Source of the DNA: Dryocola boscaweniae
GTDB taxonomy: Bacteria > Pseudomonadota > Gammaproteobacteria > Enterobacterales > Enterobacteriaceae
Direction of reading: 5' to 3'
Assembly (NCBI RefSeq): GCF_025215095.1
Contig: NZ_JALHAP010000082.1
Span: forward strand, 62,001-126,000
Length of the DNA stretch: 64,000 nucleotides
This document shows, piece by piece, positions 43,446 through 52,759 of this stretch. Both the position numbers and the translations under genes were made by a program. Every line of letters starts with the position of its first letter. Position 1 is the first letter of the stretch. The notes beneath the pieces were generated by a model, which was not told where the DNA came from, searched no databases, and worked only from the letters and a program-made list of their open reading frames with translations.

Positions 43446-44930
43446 ATGTCACGTAATACTGAAACGACTGACGAAGTACAAACCTGGGCTGGCGGCCATC
43501 ACTATAAAGAAGGCTTCTTCACCCAGCTAAAAACCGACGAAATGGCGCACGGCATCAACGAAGATGTGGTGCGGGCAATTTCTGCGCGGCGCAACGAGCC
43601 GGAGTGGATGCTTGAGTTTCGTCTGAGCGCTTACCGCGCCTGGCTTGAGATGGAAGAGCCGCACTGGCTGAAGGCGAACTACGAAACGCTTAACTATCAG
43701 GATTACAGCTATTACTCCGCGCCATCCTGCGGTAGCTGCGATGATAACTGCGAATCCCAGCCCGGCGCCGTGCAGCAACCTGGCAGCAACGCTTATCTGA
43801 CGGGCGAGGTGGAAGAGGCCTTTAAACAGCTCGGCGTTCCGGTACGTGAAGGCTCAGAAGTGGCCGTGGATGCGATTTTTGACTCGGTTTCTGTGGCGAC
43901 CACCTACCGTGAAAAGCTTTCTGAGCAGGGAATTATCTTCTGCTCATTCGGCGAGGCCATTCACGAATATCCTGAGCTGGTGAAAAAGTATCTCGGTACG
44001 GTTGTGCCGAGCAACGATAACTTTTTTGCCGCATTGAACGCCGCTGTGGCTTCCGACGGCACTTTTATCTACGTGCCGAAAGGCGTGCGCTGCCCGATGG
44101 AGCTCTCTACCTACTTCCGCATCAACGCCGAAAAAACCGGGCAGTTTGAACGCACTATTCTGGTGGCGGATGAAGGCAGCTACGTGAGCTACATCGAAGG
44201 ATGCTCCGCCCCGGTCCGTGACAGTTATCAGCTTCACGCGGCGGTCGTGGAAGTCATTATCCATAAAGATGCCGAAGTGAAGTATTCCACGGTGCAGAAC
44301 TGGTTCCCGGGCGACGGGAATACCGGTGGGATACTTAACTTTGTTACCAAACGCGCCCTGTGCGAAGGGGCAAACAGCAAAATGTCCTGGACCCAGTCGG
44401 AAACGGGGTCTGCCATTACATGGAAATACCCAAGCGTGATTCTGCGCGGCGATAACTCCATCGGCGAATTCTTCTCCGTGGCGCTCACCGCCGGGAATCA
44501 GCAGGCCGATACCGGTACCAAAATGATCCACATCGGCAAAAACACCAAATCGACGATTATTTCGAAGGGGATTTCCGCCGGGCATAGCCAGAACAGCTAT
44601 CGCGGGCTGGTGAAAATCATGCCGACTGCGACAAACGCCCGTAACTTCACCCAGTGTGACTCAATGCTTATCGGGCCGGACAGCGGCGCGCATACCTTCC
44701 CGTATGTGGAATGCCGCAACAATACGGCACAGCTTGAGCATGAGGCGACCACTTCGCGCATTGGTGAAGACCAGTTGTTCTACTGTCTGCAACGCGGGAT
44801 TGCCCAGGACGATGCGATATCAATGATCGTCAATGGATTCTGTAAAGACGTGTTCTCTGAATTGCCGCTTGAATTCGCGGTGGAAGCACAAAAACTATTA
44901 GCGATAAGCCTCGAACACAGCGTCGGTTAA
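43446..44930 (+). CDS. sufB: SufB, Fe-S scaffold subunit
   Basis: Core scaffold of the SufBC2D complex on which Fe-S clusters are assembled under oxidative or iron stress. The 494-residue protein has the N-terminal helical part with a CGSCDDNC cysteine-rich segment, the right-handed beta-helix core and the C-terminal region (ARNFTQCDSMLIGPDSGAHT, CRNNTAQLEHEATTS) carrying the essential cysteine and His/Glu residues. It lies 16 bases before sufC. Confidence 0.96.
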   Translation: MSRNTETTDEVQTWAGGHHYKEGFFTQLKTDEMAHGINEDVVRAISARRNEPEWMLEFRLSAYRAWLEMEEPHWLKANYETLNYQDYSYYSAPSCGSCDDNCESQPGAVQQPGSNAYLTGEVEEAFKQLGVPVREGSEVAVDAIFDSVSVATTYREKLSEQGIIFCSFGEAIHEYPELVKKYLGTVVPSNDNFFAALNAAVASDGTFIYVPKGVRCPMELSTYFRINAEKTGQFERTILVADEGSYVSYIEGCSAPVRDSYQLHAAVVEVIIHKDAEVKYSTVQNWFPGDGNTGGILNFVTKRALCEGANSKMSWTQSETGSAITWKYPSVILRGDNSIGEFFSVALTAGNQQADTGTKMIHIGKNTKSTIISKGISAGHSQNSYRGLVKIMPTATNARNFTQCDSMLIGPDSGAHTFPYVECRNNTAQLEHEATTSRIGEDQLFYCLQRGIAQDDAISMIVNGFCKDVFSELPLEFAVEAQKLLAISLEHSVG

Positions 44931-44946
44931 GCATTAAGGGAAAACT

Positions 44947-45693
44947 ATGTTAAGCATTAAAGATTTACAGGTAAGCGTTGAGGATAAAGAGATCCTGCGT
45001 GGCTTGAGTCTGGAAATAAAACCAGGGGAAGTACACGCCATTATGGGCCCGAACGGCTCCGGGAAAAGTACGCTTTCCGCCACCCTTGCCGGACGCGATG
45101 ATTACGAGGTCACCGGCGGAGAGGTGCATTTTAAAGGCAAAGATTTGCTGGAGTTAGCACCGGAAGAGCGCGCTGGCGAAGGCATCTTTATGGCTTTCCA
45201 GTACCCGGTGGAAATTCCCGGCGTCAGCAATCAGTTTTTCCTGCAAACCGCGCTTAATGCGGTGCGCGAATATCGCGGGCAGGAAGAACTCGATCGTTTT
45301 GATTTTCAGGATTTGATGGAAGAAAAAATCAAGCTGCTAAAAATGCCGGAAGATTTGCTGACCCGCTCGGTGAACGTCGGCTTCTCGGGCGGTGAGAAAA
45401 AGCGTAACGATATTCTGCAAATGGCGGTGCTGGAGCCGGAGCTTTGCATTTTGGATGAGTCAGACTCAGGTCTTGACATCGACGCCCTGAAAATCGTTGC
45501 TGAAGGGGTTAACTCCCTGCGCGACGGCAACCGCTCGTTCATCATCGTGACGCACTACCAGCGCATACTCGACTACATCAAGCCTGATTTTGTGCACGTG
45601 CTGTATCAGGGACGTATCGTGAAATCAGGTGATTTCAGCCTGGTGAAACAACTTGAGGAGCAGGGCTATGGCTGGCTTACCGAACAGCAGTAA
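44947..45693 (+). CDS. sufC: SufC, Fe-S assembly ATPase
   Basis: ABC-type ATPase that drives conformational change of SufBCD. The 248-residue protein has Walker A GPNGSGKST (about residues 34-42), the signature FSGGEKKRN, Walker B LCILDESDSGLD and the switch His in IIVTHYQ. The sufD start lies 26 bases inside its end, so the two are translationally coupled. Confidence 0.96.
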   Translation: MLSIKDLQVSVEDKEILRGLSLEIKPGEVHAIMGPNGSGKSTLSATLAGRDDYEVTGGEVHFKGKDLLELAPEERAGEGIFMAFQYPVEIPGVSNQFFLQTALNAVREYRGQEELDRFDFQDLMEEKIKLLKMPEDLLTRSVNVGFSGGEKKRNDILQMAVLEPELCILDESDSGLDIDALKIVAEGVNSLRDGNRSFIIVTHYQRILDYIKPDFVHVLYQGRIVKSGDFSLVKQLEEQGYGWLTEQQ

Positions 45694-46948
45694 CGGCAAC
45701 GCCCTGCAGCAGTGGCATCACCTGTTTGAAGCGCAGGGTGGGCAGCGCACCAAAGAGGCTCAGGAACATATGCAGCAAATGCTGCGCCTGGGGCTGCCGA
45801 CACGCAAGCATGAAAACTGGAAATACACGCCGCTGGAAGGGCTGTTAAAGCACCAGTTTGTGGTGCCAGCGCCGGAAGCGCTGACTGAAATCCAGCGCGA
45901 CGCGTTGGCTTTACCCGTTGACGCCTGGCGTTTAGTGTTTGTTGACGGGCGTTTTAATGCTGAACTGAGCGACGATCTCACCAATAGCGGTTTCGAAGTG
46001 ACGGTGGACGACCAACGCCAGACGCTGCCAGTCGCCGTGCAGGGCGAAGTTTTCCTGCATCTGACAGAAAGCCTGGCCGAAACGGTCACGCATATCCGCG
46101 TGGCGCGAAATCACAGTCCGGCAAAAACTCTGCTGCTGATGCACGTCAGTCGCGGCAGCGCGCAGGATGAAATGAACACCGCACATTATCGTCATCATCT
46201 GACGCTTGGCGAAGGCGCACGGGCGACCGTGATTGAGCATTACGTCAGTTTCGATGAGCATGCGCATTTTACCGGCGCACGTTTTACCGCAGATGCAGCG
46301 GCGAACAGCCAGCTCCATCATTACAAACTGGCTTTTGAAAACGCGCAGAGTTATCACTTCGCACATAACGATTTGCTGGTAGGACAGGATGCCACGGTTG
46401 AGAGCAACAGCTTCCTGCTTGGCGCTGCGGTGCTGCGCCATAACACCAGTACGCAGCTTAACGGCGAAAATACCACGCTGCGGATGAACAGCCTCGCGCT
46501 GCCGGTCAACAATGAAGTGTGCGATACCCGAACCTGGCTTGAACACAACAAAGGCTACTGTAATAGCCGCCAACTGCATAAAACCATCGTGCGTGACAAA
46601 GGGCGTGCGGTATTCAACGGCATGATTAAGGTGGCGCAACACGCCATTAAAACCGACGGGCAGATGACCAACAACAACCTGTTGCTGGGGCGTCTGGCGG
46701 AAGTGGACACCAAACCACAGCTCGAAATCTATGCCGACGACGTAAAATGCAGTCACGGCGCAACCATTGGCCGTATCGATGACGAACAGATGTTCTACCT
46801 GCGTTCACGCGGTATCGATGAGCAGGCAGCGCAGCAGATGATTATCTATGCCTTTGCCGCTGAGCTTACGGAAAGCATTCGTGACGAGGCATTAAAACAG
46901 CAGGTGCTGGCGAGGATCGGCCAGCGCTTTGCAGGGGGCGAGGCATGA
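45668..46948 (+). CDS. sufD: SufD, Fe-S scaffold subunit
   Basis: Partner of SufB in the SufBC2D scaffold, important for iron entry. The 426-residue protein begins MAGLPNSSNGNALQQWHHLF, has TRKHENWKYTPLEGL near residue 45, the beta-helix core and the C-terminal VKCSHGATIGRIDDEQMFYL, with the conserved Cys and His. ATG at 45668 overlaps sufC by 26 bases. Confidence 0.95.
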   Translation: MAGLPNSSNGNALQQWHHLFEAQGGQRTKEAQEHMQQMLRLGLPTRKHENWKYTPLEGLLKHQFVVPAPEALTEIQRDALALPVDAWRLVFVDGRFNAELSDDLTNSGFEVTVDDQRQTLPVAVQGEVFLHLTESLAETVTHIRVARNHSPAKTLLLMHVSRGSAQDEMNTAHYRHHLTLGEGARATVIEHYVSFDEHAHFTGARFTADAAANSQLHHYKLAFENAQSYHFAHNDLLVGQDATVESNSFLLGAAVLRHNTSTQLNGENTTLRMNSLALPVNNEVCDTRTWLEHNKGYCNSRQLHKTIVRDKGRAVFNGMIKVAQHAIKTDGQMTNNNLLLGRLAEVDTKPQLEIYADDVKCSHGATIGRIDDEQMFYLRSRGIDEQAAQQMIIYAFAAELTESIRDEALKQQVLARIGQRFAGGEA

Positions 46949-48165
46949 GTTTTTCCATAGAACAGGTACGGGCGGATTTTCCGATCTTAAGCCGGGAAGT
47001 TAACGGGCAGCCGCTGGTGTATCTCGACAGCGCAGCCAGCGCGCAAAAACCGCAGGCGGTGATTGACGCCGAACTGGATTTCTACAGCCACGGCTACGCG
47101 GCGGTGCATCGCGGTATTCATACTCTCAGCGCCGAAGCTACCCAGCTTATGGAAAACGTGCGCAACCAGGTTTCTCGTTTCATTAATGCGCGCACGCCGG
47201 AAGAAATTGTCTTTGTTCGCGGGACGACTGAAGGGATTAATCTGGTCGCCAATAGCTGGGGGCGCGCTAATATCCAGGCCGGGGACAATATTATTATCTC
47301 CGCTATGGAGCACCACGCGAACATCGTGCCCTGGCAGATCCTTTGTGAACACACGGGAGCCACGCTGCGGGTTATTCCGCTCAATGAAGACGGCACGCTG
47401 CAGCTTGATGTTTTCCCGACGCTTATCGATGAGCATACAAAACTGCTGGCGATAACCCAGGTTTCGAACGTGCTTGGCACAGAAAACCCGGTGCAGGACA
47501 TGATTGCCACGGCGCATCAGGCGGGCGTCAAAGTGCTGGTGGACGGCGCTCAGGCCATTATGCATCACGCCATCGATGTGCAGGCGTTGGATTGCGATTT
47601 CTATCTTTTCTCCGGCCATAAGATTTATGGTCCGACAGGAATTGGCGTGCTTTACGCGCGTGAAGAGATTTTGCAGAACATGCCGCCGTGGGAAGGGGGC
47701 GGATCGATGATTGCCACCGTGAGCCTGACGGAAGGAACCACTTACGCGGCAGCGCCCTGGCGTTTTGAAGCAGGCACGCCGAACACGGCCGGGATCGTCG
47801 GGCTGGGAGCCGCATTACGCTACGTTGAAGGCCTGAATCTTGCCGAGGTAAGCGAGTATGAGCATTCCCTTATGCGTTACGCTCAGCAGGCGCTACAGGC
47901 GGTTCCTGATCTAACCGTCTACGGCCCGGAACATCGCCTGGGCGTGATTGCGTTTAACCTTGGCAAGCATCACGCTTACGACGTGGGAAGCTTCCTTGAT
48001 AATTACGGAATTGCTGTGCGAACAGGCCACCACTGTGCGATGCCGCTAATGGCCTTCTATCAGGTTCCGGCGATGTGTCGCGCCTCGTTCGCCATGTACA
48101 ATACCGAAGAAGAGGTGGACCGCCTGGTGGCGGGTTTGCAACGCATCCACCGTCTGTTGGGCTAA
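46945..48165 (+). CDS. sufS: SufS, cysteine desulfurase
   Basis: PLP enzyme that takes sulfur from cysteine as a persulfide. The 406-residue protein has the PLP-binding Lys226 (FSGHKIYGPTG) and catalytic Cys364 (RTGHHCAMPLM), both at the E. coli positions. Group II desulfurases need SufE to accept the sulfur, and sufE follows. The start overlaps the sufD stop by four bases. Confidence 0.97.
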   Translation: MSFSIEQVRADFPILSREVNGQPLVYLDSAASAQKPQAVIDAELDFYSHGYAAVHRGIHTLSAEATQLMENVRNQVSRFINARTPEEIVFVRGTTEGINLVANSWGRANIQAGDNIIISAMEHHANIVPWQILCEHTGATLRVIPLNEDGTLQLDVFPTLIDEHTKLLAITQVSNVLGTENPVQDMIATAHQAGVKVLVDGAQAIMHHAIDVQALDCDFYLFSGHKIYGPTGIGVLYAREEILQNMPPWEGGGSMIATVSLTEGTTYAAAPWRFEAGTPNTAGIVGLGAALRYVEGLNLAEVSEYEHSLMRYAQQALQAVPDLTVYGPEHRLGVIAFNLGKHHAYDVGSFLDNYGIAVRTGHHCAMPLMAFYQVPAMCRASFAMYNTEEEVDRLVAGLQRIHRLLG

Positions 48166-48178
48166 CAGGGAGAAGGTT

Positions 48179-48595
48179 ATGGCCACGTTGCCAGATAAAG
48201 ACAAGTTACTGAAGAATTTCAGCCGCTGCGCCAACTGGGAAGAGAAATATCTCTACATCATCGAGCTTGGCGGGCGCCTGCCTGAATTACCCGAGGCGGA
48301 ACATAAACCGGAAAACACCATCCAGGGCTGCCAGAGCCAGGTGTGGATTGTGATGCATCAGCAGCCGGACGGCGTAATTACGCTTGAGGGCGACAGCGAT
48401 GCCGCGATTGTAAAAGGACTTATCGCCGTGGTCTTTATTCTTTATCAGCAAATGACCGCTCAGGATATTGTCGCGTTTGACGTACGCCCCTGGTTTGAGA
48501 AACTTGCGCTGGCTCAGCATCTTACGCCCTCACGCTCGCAGGGTCTTGAAGCAATGATCCGCGCCATCCGCACCAAATCCGCCAATCTTAGCTAA
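48179..48595 (+). CDS. sufE: SufE, sulfur acceptor protein
   Basis: Takes the persulfide from SufS and passes it to SufB. The 138-residue protein has the acceptor Cys51 in NTIQGCQSQVW, as in E. coli. It is the last gene of the suf operon, 13 bases after sufS. About 28 bases downstream lies a GCGAGG / CCTCGC hairpin (48625-48647) without a T run, before ldtE. Confidence 0.96.
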   Translation: MATLPDKDKLLKNFSRCANWEEKYLYIIELGGRLPELPEAEHKPENTIQGCQSQVWIVMHQQPDGVITLEGDSDAAIVKGLIAVVFILYQQMTAQDIVAFDVRPWFEKLALAQHLTPSRSQGLEAMIRAIRTKSANLS

Positions 48596-48695
48596 ACTAA
48601 AAGAACAGCTTTCATCCTGTTAACGCGAGGTAATTTCATTGCCTCGCCTGGCTTTCAGCATTCCGGCGTTCTGTCGGTGAATACAGGAATACAAT

Positions 48696-49745
48696 ATGAA
48701 ATGCGCGTTCACGAAAATAACTCTTCTTTTTATCAGCGCTCTGGCTGTAAGCCAGTCTGCGTGGGCCGTTGACTATTTATTACCGCCGCCTGGCAGTCGA
48801 ATAATTGGCGAGAATAAAACTTATATTGTTCCCAATGACGGTAAAAACCTTGAAGCGGTAGCCGCTAAATACAACACCGGCGTGCTTTTACTGCTTGAGG
48901 CGAACAATACCGTCGACCCTTTTTTACCAAAACCGGGCAGTGAATTAATTATTCCTGCGCAAATGATCCTGCCGGATACGCCGCGCGAGGGCATTGTTAT
49001 CAACCTGGCCGAACTGAGGTTGTATTACTATCCGCCAGGGCAAAATCGTGTTGAGGTTTATCCCCTGGGCATCGGGCAACTGGGTCGTGAAACGCCCGTG
49101 ATGGTCACGCGCGTCAGCCAGAAAATTCCCAACCCAACCTGGACGCCAACCGCAAATATTCGCGCTCGTTCGGCAGCCCAGGGCATTAATCTGCCCGCCG
49201 TTGTGCCCGCCGGGCCAAATAACCCTCTGGGGCGCTATGCGCTGCGGCTGGAGAAAGGGGGCGGCGAATACCTTATTCACGGCACCAATGCCCGTAACAG
49301 TATCGGGCTGCGCGTCAGCTCAGGCTGCATGAGGATGCGTGCGCCGGATATCAAGGCGTTGTTCAGCCAGGTCGCCTGGGGAACTCGCGTTGAGATAATT
49401 AATGAGCCGGTGAAATACACCACTGAACCGGATGGAAAACGCTATGTGGAAGTGCACCAGCCGTTATCACGCAATGACTGGGAGAACCCGCAAACCGTGC
49501 CTATTGCCGTTTCTGCTTCGTTTGGCTCGTTCATTGACGATCCGCTGAGTGACAAAGCGCAGATTGATAGCGCTATAACCCGTCGCGCGGGATACCCGGT
49601 GCTGATCAACGCGCCACAGGGCGTACCATCGCAGCCGGTCAATATTAACCCTATACAGAGCGTCAGAGCGGCTCCAGGCGCTGCGCCAGAGACTCAGGCG
49701 TCCGGAACGTTGGTTAGCGGGCAAAGCAGCGTGGTGATGCGTTAG
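48696..49745 (+). CDS. ldtE: L,D-transpeptidase LdtE (YnhG)
   Basis: Periplasmic YkuD transpeptidase that makes 3-3 cross-links in peptidoglycan. The 349-residue protein has a signal peptide (residues 1-24, cleavage after AWA), a LysM-like domain (about 42-88), and the catalytic domain with His195 in IHGTNARNS and Cys211 in SSGCMRMR. The C-terminal 40 residues are a Pro/Ala/Ser-rich tail. It sits between sufE and lpp, as in E. coli. Confidence 0.93.
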   Translation: MKCAFTKITLLFISALAVSQSAWAVDYLLPPPGSRIIGENKTYIVPNDGKNLEAVAAKYNTGVLLLLEANNTVDPFLPKPGSELIIPAQMILPDTPREGIVINLAELRLYYYPPGQNRVEVYPLGIGQLGRETPVMVTRVSQKIPNPTWTPTANIRARSAAQGINLPAVVPAGPNNPLGRYALRLEKGGGEYLIHGTNARNSIGLRVSSGCMRMRAPDIKALFSQVAWGTRVEIINEPVKYTTEPDGKRYVEVHQPLSRNDWENPQTVPIAVSASFGSFIDDPLSDKAQIDSAITRRAGYPVLINAPQGVPSQPVNINPIQSVRAAPGAAPETQASGTLVSGQSSVVMR

Positions 49746-49775
49746 GGAAGGAATCAGGAAGGGATTTAATTCAGG

Positions 49776-49807
49776 CAAAAAAAATGGCGCACAATGTGCG
49801 CCATTTT
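49776..49807. terminator. Terminator between ldtE and lpp
   Basis: Stem AATGGCGCAC / GTGCGCCATT with a two-base loop (AA run on the left, TTTT on the right), shared by convergent ldtE and lpp. Confidence 0.88.
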
Positions 49808-49820
49808 ATTCCAGGAACTC

Positions 49821-50057
49821 TTACTTACGGTAAGAGTGAGCCTGGTTGTCCAGACGCTGGTTAGCGCGAGCTGCGTCATCTTTAGCAGCCTGAACGTCAG
49901 AACGCATTGCGTTCACGTCGTTGCTCAGCTGATCAACTTTAGCGTTCAGAGTCTGAACGTCAGAAGACAGTTGATCAATTTTAGCGTTAGAAGAACAACC
50001 TGCCAGCATAGTAGAAGCCAGGATTACCGCGCCCAGTACCAGTTTAGTACGATTCAT
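49821..50057 (-). CDS. lpp: Major outer-membrane lipoprotein Lpp (Braun lipoprotein)
   Basis: Abundant lipoprotein that ties the outer membrane to peptidoglycan through its C-terminal lysine. The 78-residue precursor has a lipoprotein signal with lipobox LAGC (Cys21), then a heptad-repeat coiled coil (IDQLSSDVQTLNAKVDQLSN) and the terminal YRK with Lys78 as attachment point. The leader GAGGGTATTAATA and the promoter upstream are almost the same as in E. coli. Confidence 0.98.
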   Translation of the reverse strand: MNRTKLVLGAVILASTMLAGCSSNAKIDQLSSDVQTLNAKVDQLSNDVNAMRSDVQAAKDDAARANQRLDNQAHSYRK

Positions 50058-50101
50058 TATTAATACCCTCTAGATTGAGTTAATCTCCATGTAGCGCTAC
50101 A

Positions 50102-50129
50102 AGTATTACACAAACTTTTTTGAGTTGAG
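50102..50129 (-). promoter_or_regulatory. lpp promoter
   Basis: On the minus strand, CTCAAC (50129-50124) and TAATACT (50108-50102) correspond to the -35 and -10 of the strong E. coli lpp promoter, with an AT-rich upstream element and the conserved leader (TAGCGCTACATGGAG) after it. Confidence 0.85.
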
Positions 50130-50307
50130 AATAAATTTTTGATGGGAATGCACTTAAATTTGATCGTTCGCTCAAAGAAACACCGAACCGGGGCAAGAAG
50201 TTAAAAAAAACTGAGAAAACAGGGAGCTTTCATCGGATTCATCTTAATAAAATTGCGCTTAAATAGTTTAAGCCGATTTGCTTTTTTATTAATACGGTCT
50301 AATAAAG

Positions 50308-50339
50308 CAATAAAAAAAGCGCCCGCAGGCGCTTTTTAA
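50308..50339 (-). terminator. Terminator after pykF
   Basis: Stem AAAGCGCC / GGCGCTTT around CGCA, with A run on the left; on the minus strand the T run follows, ending pykF. The remaining bases from 50130 to 50307 hold no gene. Confidence 0.88.
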
Positions 50340-50365
50340 CAAAATATTCGTTCGCAGTATAAGAA

Positions 50366-51778
50366 TTACAGAACGTGAACGGATGCAGTATTGGTCGTGC
50401 CGCTTGGAACCAGCGCGCCGGAAACCATTACGACGATGTCGCCTTTGCGAGCCAGACCGCTTTCCAGAGCCACTTCTTTACCCAGACGGTAGAAATCGTC
50501 AGTAGAAGCGATTTCTTTAACCAACTGCGGAATCACGCCTTTGCTCAACACTAACTGACGAGCAGTTACTTCGTTAGTGGTCAGCGCCAGAATGGTGGCG
50601 TTCGGGAAGTACTTACGTACGGCTTTAGCAGATTTACCGCCCTGGGTTGCCACAACAATCAGCGGCGCTTCCAGTTTTTCGGCTGTTTCTACCGCACCGC
50701 GGCAAACTGCTTCGGTGATGCGCAGTTTACGGCTGTCGTGGTTGTTATCCAGACGGCTGGTCATTACGCGGTCGGTACGTTCGCAGATGGTGGCCATAAT
50801 GGTCACCGCTTCCAGCGGGTATTTACCTTTAGCGGATTCGCCAGACAGCATAACGGCATCGGTGCCGTCGATGATGGCGTTCGCCACGTCGCCTGCTTCA
50901 GCGCGGGTAGGGCGTGGGTTTTTGATCATGGAGTCGAGCATTTGAGTCGCGGTGATAACCACTTTACGAGCGCGAACGCATTTCTCGATCATCATCTTCT
51001 GCGCGAAGATAACTTCTTCAACCGGGATTTCAACGCCCAGGTCACCACGAGCAACCATGATGCCGTCAGAAGCTTCGAGGATTTCGTCGAAGTTGTTCAG
51101 GCCTTCCTGGTTTTCGATTTTGGAGATGATCTGGATATTCTCGCCGCCGTGAGCTTTCAAGTGCTCACGGATTTCAACGACGTCAGAACGCTTACGGATG
51201 AAAGACGCAGCAACGAAGTCAACGCCTTGCTCGCAACCGAAGATCAGATCCTGTTTATCTTTCTCAGCAAGGGCTGGCAGAGCGATAGAAACGCCCGGTA
51301 GGTTAACGCCTTTGTTCTCGCCCAGGTCGCCGTTGTTCAGCACCTTACAAACAACGTTCTTGCCTTCGATAGCGGTAACTTCCATACCGATCAGGCCATC
51401 GTCAACCAGCACGGTGTTACCCACGCTCAGGTCGCTGGTGAAGCCTTCGTAAGTTACAGCAACGATATCGCTGTTGCCCACAACGGTTTTGTCGGTGGTG
51501 AAGGTGAAAGTCTGGCCTGCTTTCAGAGAGACGTCGTTGCCGCCTTCCAGTTTGATGGTACGAATTTCAGGGCCTTTGGTATCCAGCAGGATGGCAGCTT
51601 TCTTACCGGTTTTAGCCACTACGTTACGCAGGTTTTTGATGCGCTGGCCGTGCTCTTCGTAGTCACCGTGAGAAAAGTTCAGACGCATAACGTTCATGCC
51701 CGCGTCGAGCATTTTGGTCAGCATCTCTTCGGATTCGGTTTTCGGACCGATGGTGCAAACAATTTTAGTCTTTTTCAT
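50366..51778 (-). CDS. pykF: Pyruvate kinase I
   Basis: Fructose-1,6-bisphosphate-activated pyruvate kinase, the last step of glycolysis. The 470-residue protein begins MKKTKIVCTIGPKTESEEML, has the substrate Arg/Asn loop (NVMRLNFSHG), the catalytic Lys/Glu region (IISKIENQEGL), MVARGDLGVE and the C-terminal effector domain. ATG at 51778 gives the E. coli length; the frame upstream to 51877 is leader. Confidence 0.97.
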   Translation of the reverse strand: MKKTKIVCTIGPKTESEEMLTKMLDAGMNVMRLNFSHGDYEEHGQRIKNLRNVVAKTGKKAAILLDTKGPEIRTIKLEGGNDVSLKAGQTFTFTTDKTVVGNSDIVAVTYEGFTSDLSVGNTVLVDDGLIGMEVTAIEGKNVVCKVLNNGDLGENKGVNLPGVSIALPALAEKDKQDLIFGCEQGVDFVAASFIRKRSDVVEIREHLKAHGGENIQIISKIENQEGLNNFDEILEASDGIMVARGDLGVEIPVEEVIFAQKMMIEKCVRARKVVITATQMLDSMIKNPRPTRAEAGDVANAIIDGTDAVMLSGESAKGKYPLEAVTIMATICERTDRVMTSRLDNNHDSRKLRITEAVCRGAVETAEKLEAPLIVVATQGGKSAKAVRKYFPNATILALTTNEVTARQLVLSKGVIPQLVKEIASTDDFYRLGKEVALESGLARKGDIVVMVSGALVPSGTTNTASVHVL

Positions 51779-52144
51779 GACAGTCTTATCTGTAAGTTGA
51801 GAAGGATTATTAAAACTCGGTTCCGGTGGACATTGTCGCCGGAGCGGAAATTGAAGCTGGTATTGTAAAAGCGACACCTGGTAAGGATAGGTGACAGAAA
51901 TAAAGCGTGCAGAGGAAAGTATGCTTGCGGTTCAGCCTGCCGGGGGGAAGTGCATAATTGTCTATTATAAAGGCAGTCCAATGCGCTGAAACCATTCAAG
52001 TTAGGAACGCGCGTATTATAGGGGCAAGTTGTCGGGAAAGGAATTAAAAACGGCGTTTCAGGGGACAGAATGTGCAGAATTACAGCGCCTGTTATCGAAG
52101 CGTTAGGGGGATATTAAAAATTATAATAAGCAGAAAAAATATAA
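51779..52144 (-). promoter_or_regulatory. pykF upstream region with a Cra operator
   Basis: GCTGAAACCATTCA at 51985-51998 fits the Cra (FruR) consensus RSTGAAWCSNTHHW at every position, about 205 bases before pykF; Cra represses pykF in E. coli. No gene is seen in these 366 bases. Confidence 0.7.
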
Positions 52145-52221
52145 TGGTGCGTTCAATTGGACTCGAACCAACGACCCCCACCATGTCAAGGTGGTGCTCT
52201 AACCAACTGAGCTATGAACGC
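52145..52221 (-). tRNA. tRNA-Val (anticodon GAC)
   Basis: A 77-base minus-strand tRNA gene. The acceptor stem GCGTTCA / TGAACGC closes on itself, the anticodon stem CCACC / GGTGG encloses the loop TTGACAT with anticodon GAC, the T arm contains GGTTCGAGTCC, and CCA is encoded (52147-52145). E. coli has two such genes in tandem upstream of pykF (valV, valW); only one is present here. Confidence 0.97.
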
Positions 52222-52333
52222 ATACAGTATGCAGTTAAAAGGAATTTAACTGATTGATTATTAAGTGCTTTGCTGATTTTGTGCCCGCATAATCTACAGG
52301 CTAACGTTGCGGGTGTCAACTAAGCACATGCGC

Positions 52334-52371
52334 AGAACACAGACCCGCGATAATGCGGGTCGCTGTTCTTG
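52334..52371 (-). terminator. Hairpin, possible terminator after the CsbD-like gene
   Basis: Long interrupted stem AGAACA..GACCCGC / GCGGGTC..TGTTCT with loop GATAAT. It lacks a T run, so termination is uncertain. Confidence 0.45.
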
Positions 52372-52405
52372 ATTGGGGAATACGGCCTGACGGGGCAGGG
52401 GGCAA

Positions 52406-52654
52406 TTATTTGCGGCCGAGAAGATAGCCAATAACAACACCGATAGCACCGGCTATCGCCAGCCCGCCGATGGGGTTAGCCGAAACCTGATCTCTGAGCG
52501 TGTCGGTAGCATCCCGTGTCGCATGACTTGCCTGTGAAGCATATTTTTGCGCCATGCCTTTCACGGTGTCGCCAGGGCTGTTAGTGGTGCGACCAAACGC
52601 TTCCTGAGCTTTGCCCGCCGCTTCATTGACTTTATCTTCTGCTTTCTCAAACAT
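52406..52654 (-). CDS. CsbD/ElaB-like small stress protein with C-terminal glycine-zipper membrane segment
   Basis: An 82-residue protein. The N-terminal 35 residues (MFEKAEDKVNEAAGKAQEAF) resemble CsbD-type stress proteins, the middle is hydrophilic, and the end (NPIGGLAIAGAIGVVIGYLL) is a glycine-zipper membrane helix, as in the ribosome-tethering ElaB/YqjD/YgaM group. AAGGAG lies before the ATG at 52654. CsbD and ElaB-type genes are general-stress (sigma B or RpoS) targets in their hosts. The IraP-like gene lies immediately upstream on the same strand. Confidence 0.8.
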   Translation of the reverse strand: MFEKAEDKVNEAAGKAQEAFGRTTNSPGDTVKGMAQKYASQASHATRDATDTLRDQVSANPIGGLAIAGAIGVVIGYLLGRK

Positions 52655-52759
52655 TTCAGACTCCTTTGATGCGAATGTACCCATAAGTATAGACAAAATG
52701 CGCGGTCCGGTTAAAAACCCTGTCACGTTTCGCTAACTCTCCCGTGGCGGGCAGGCTTT

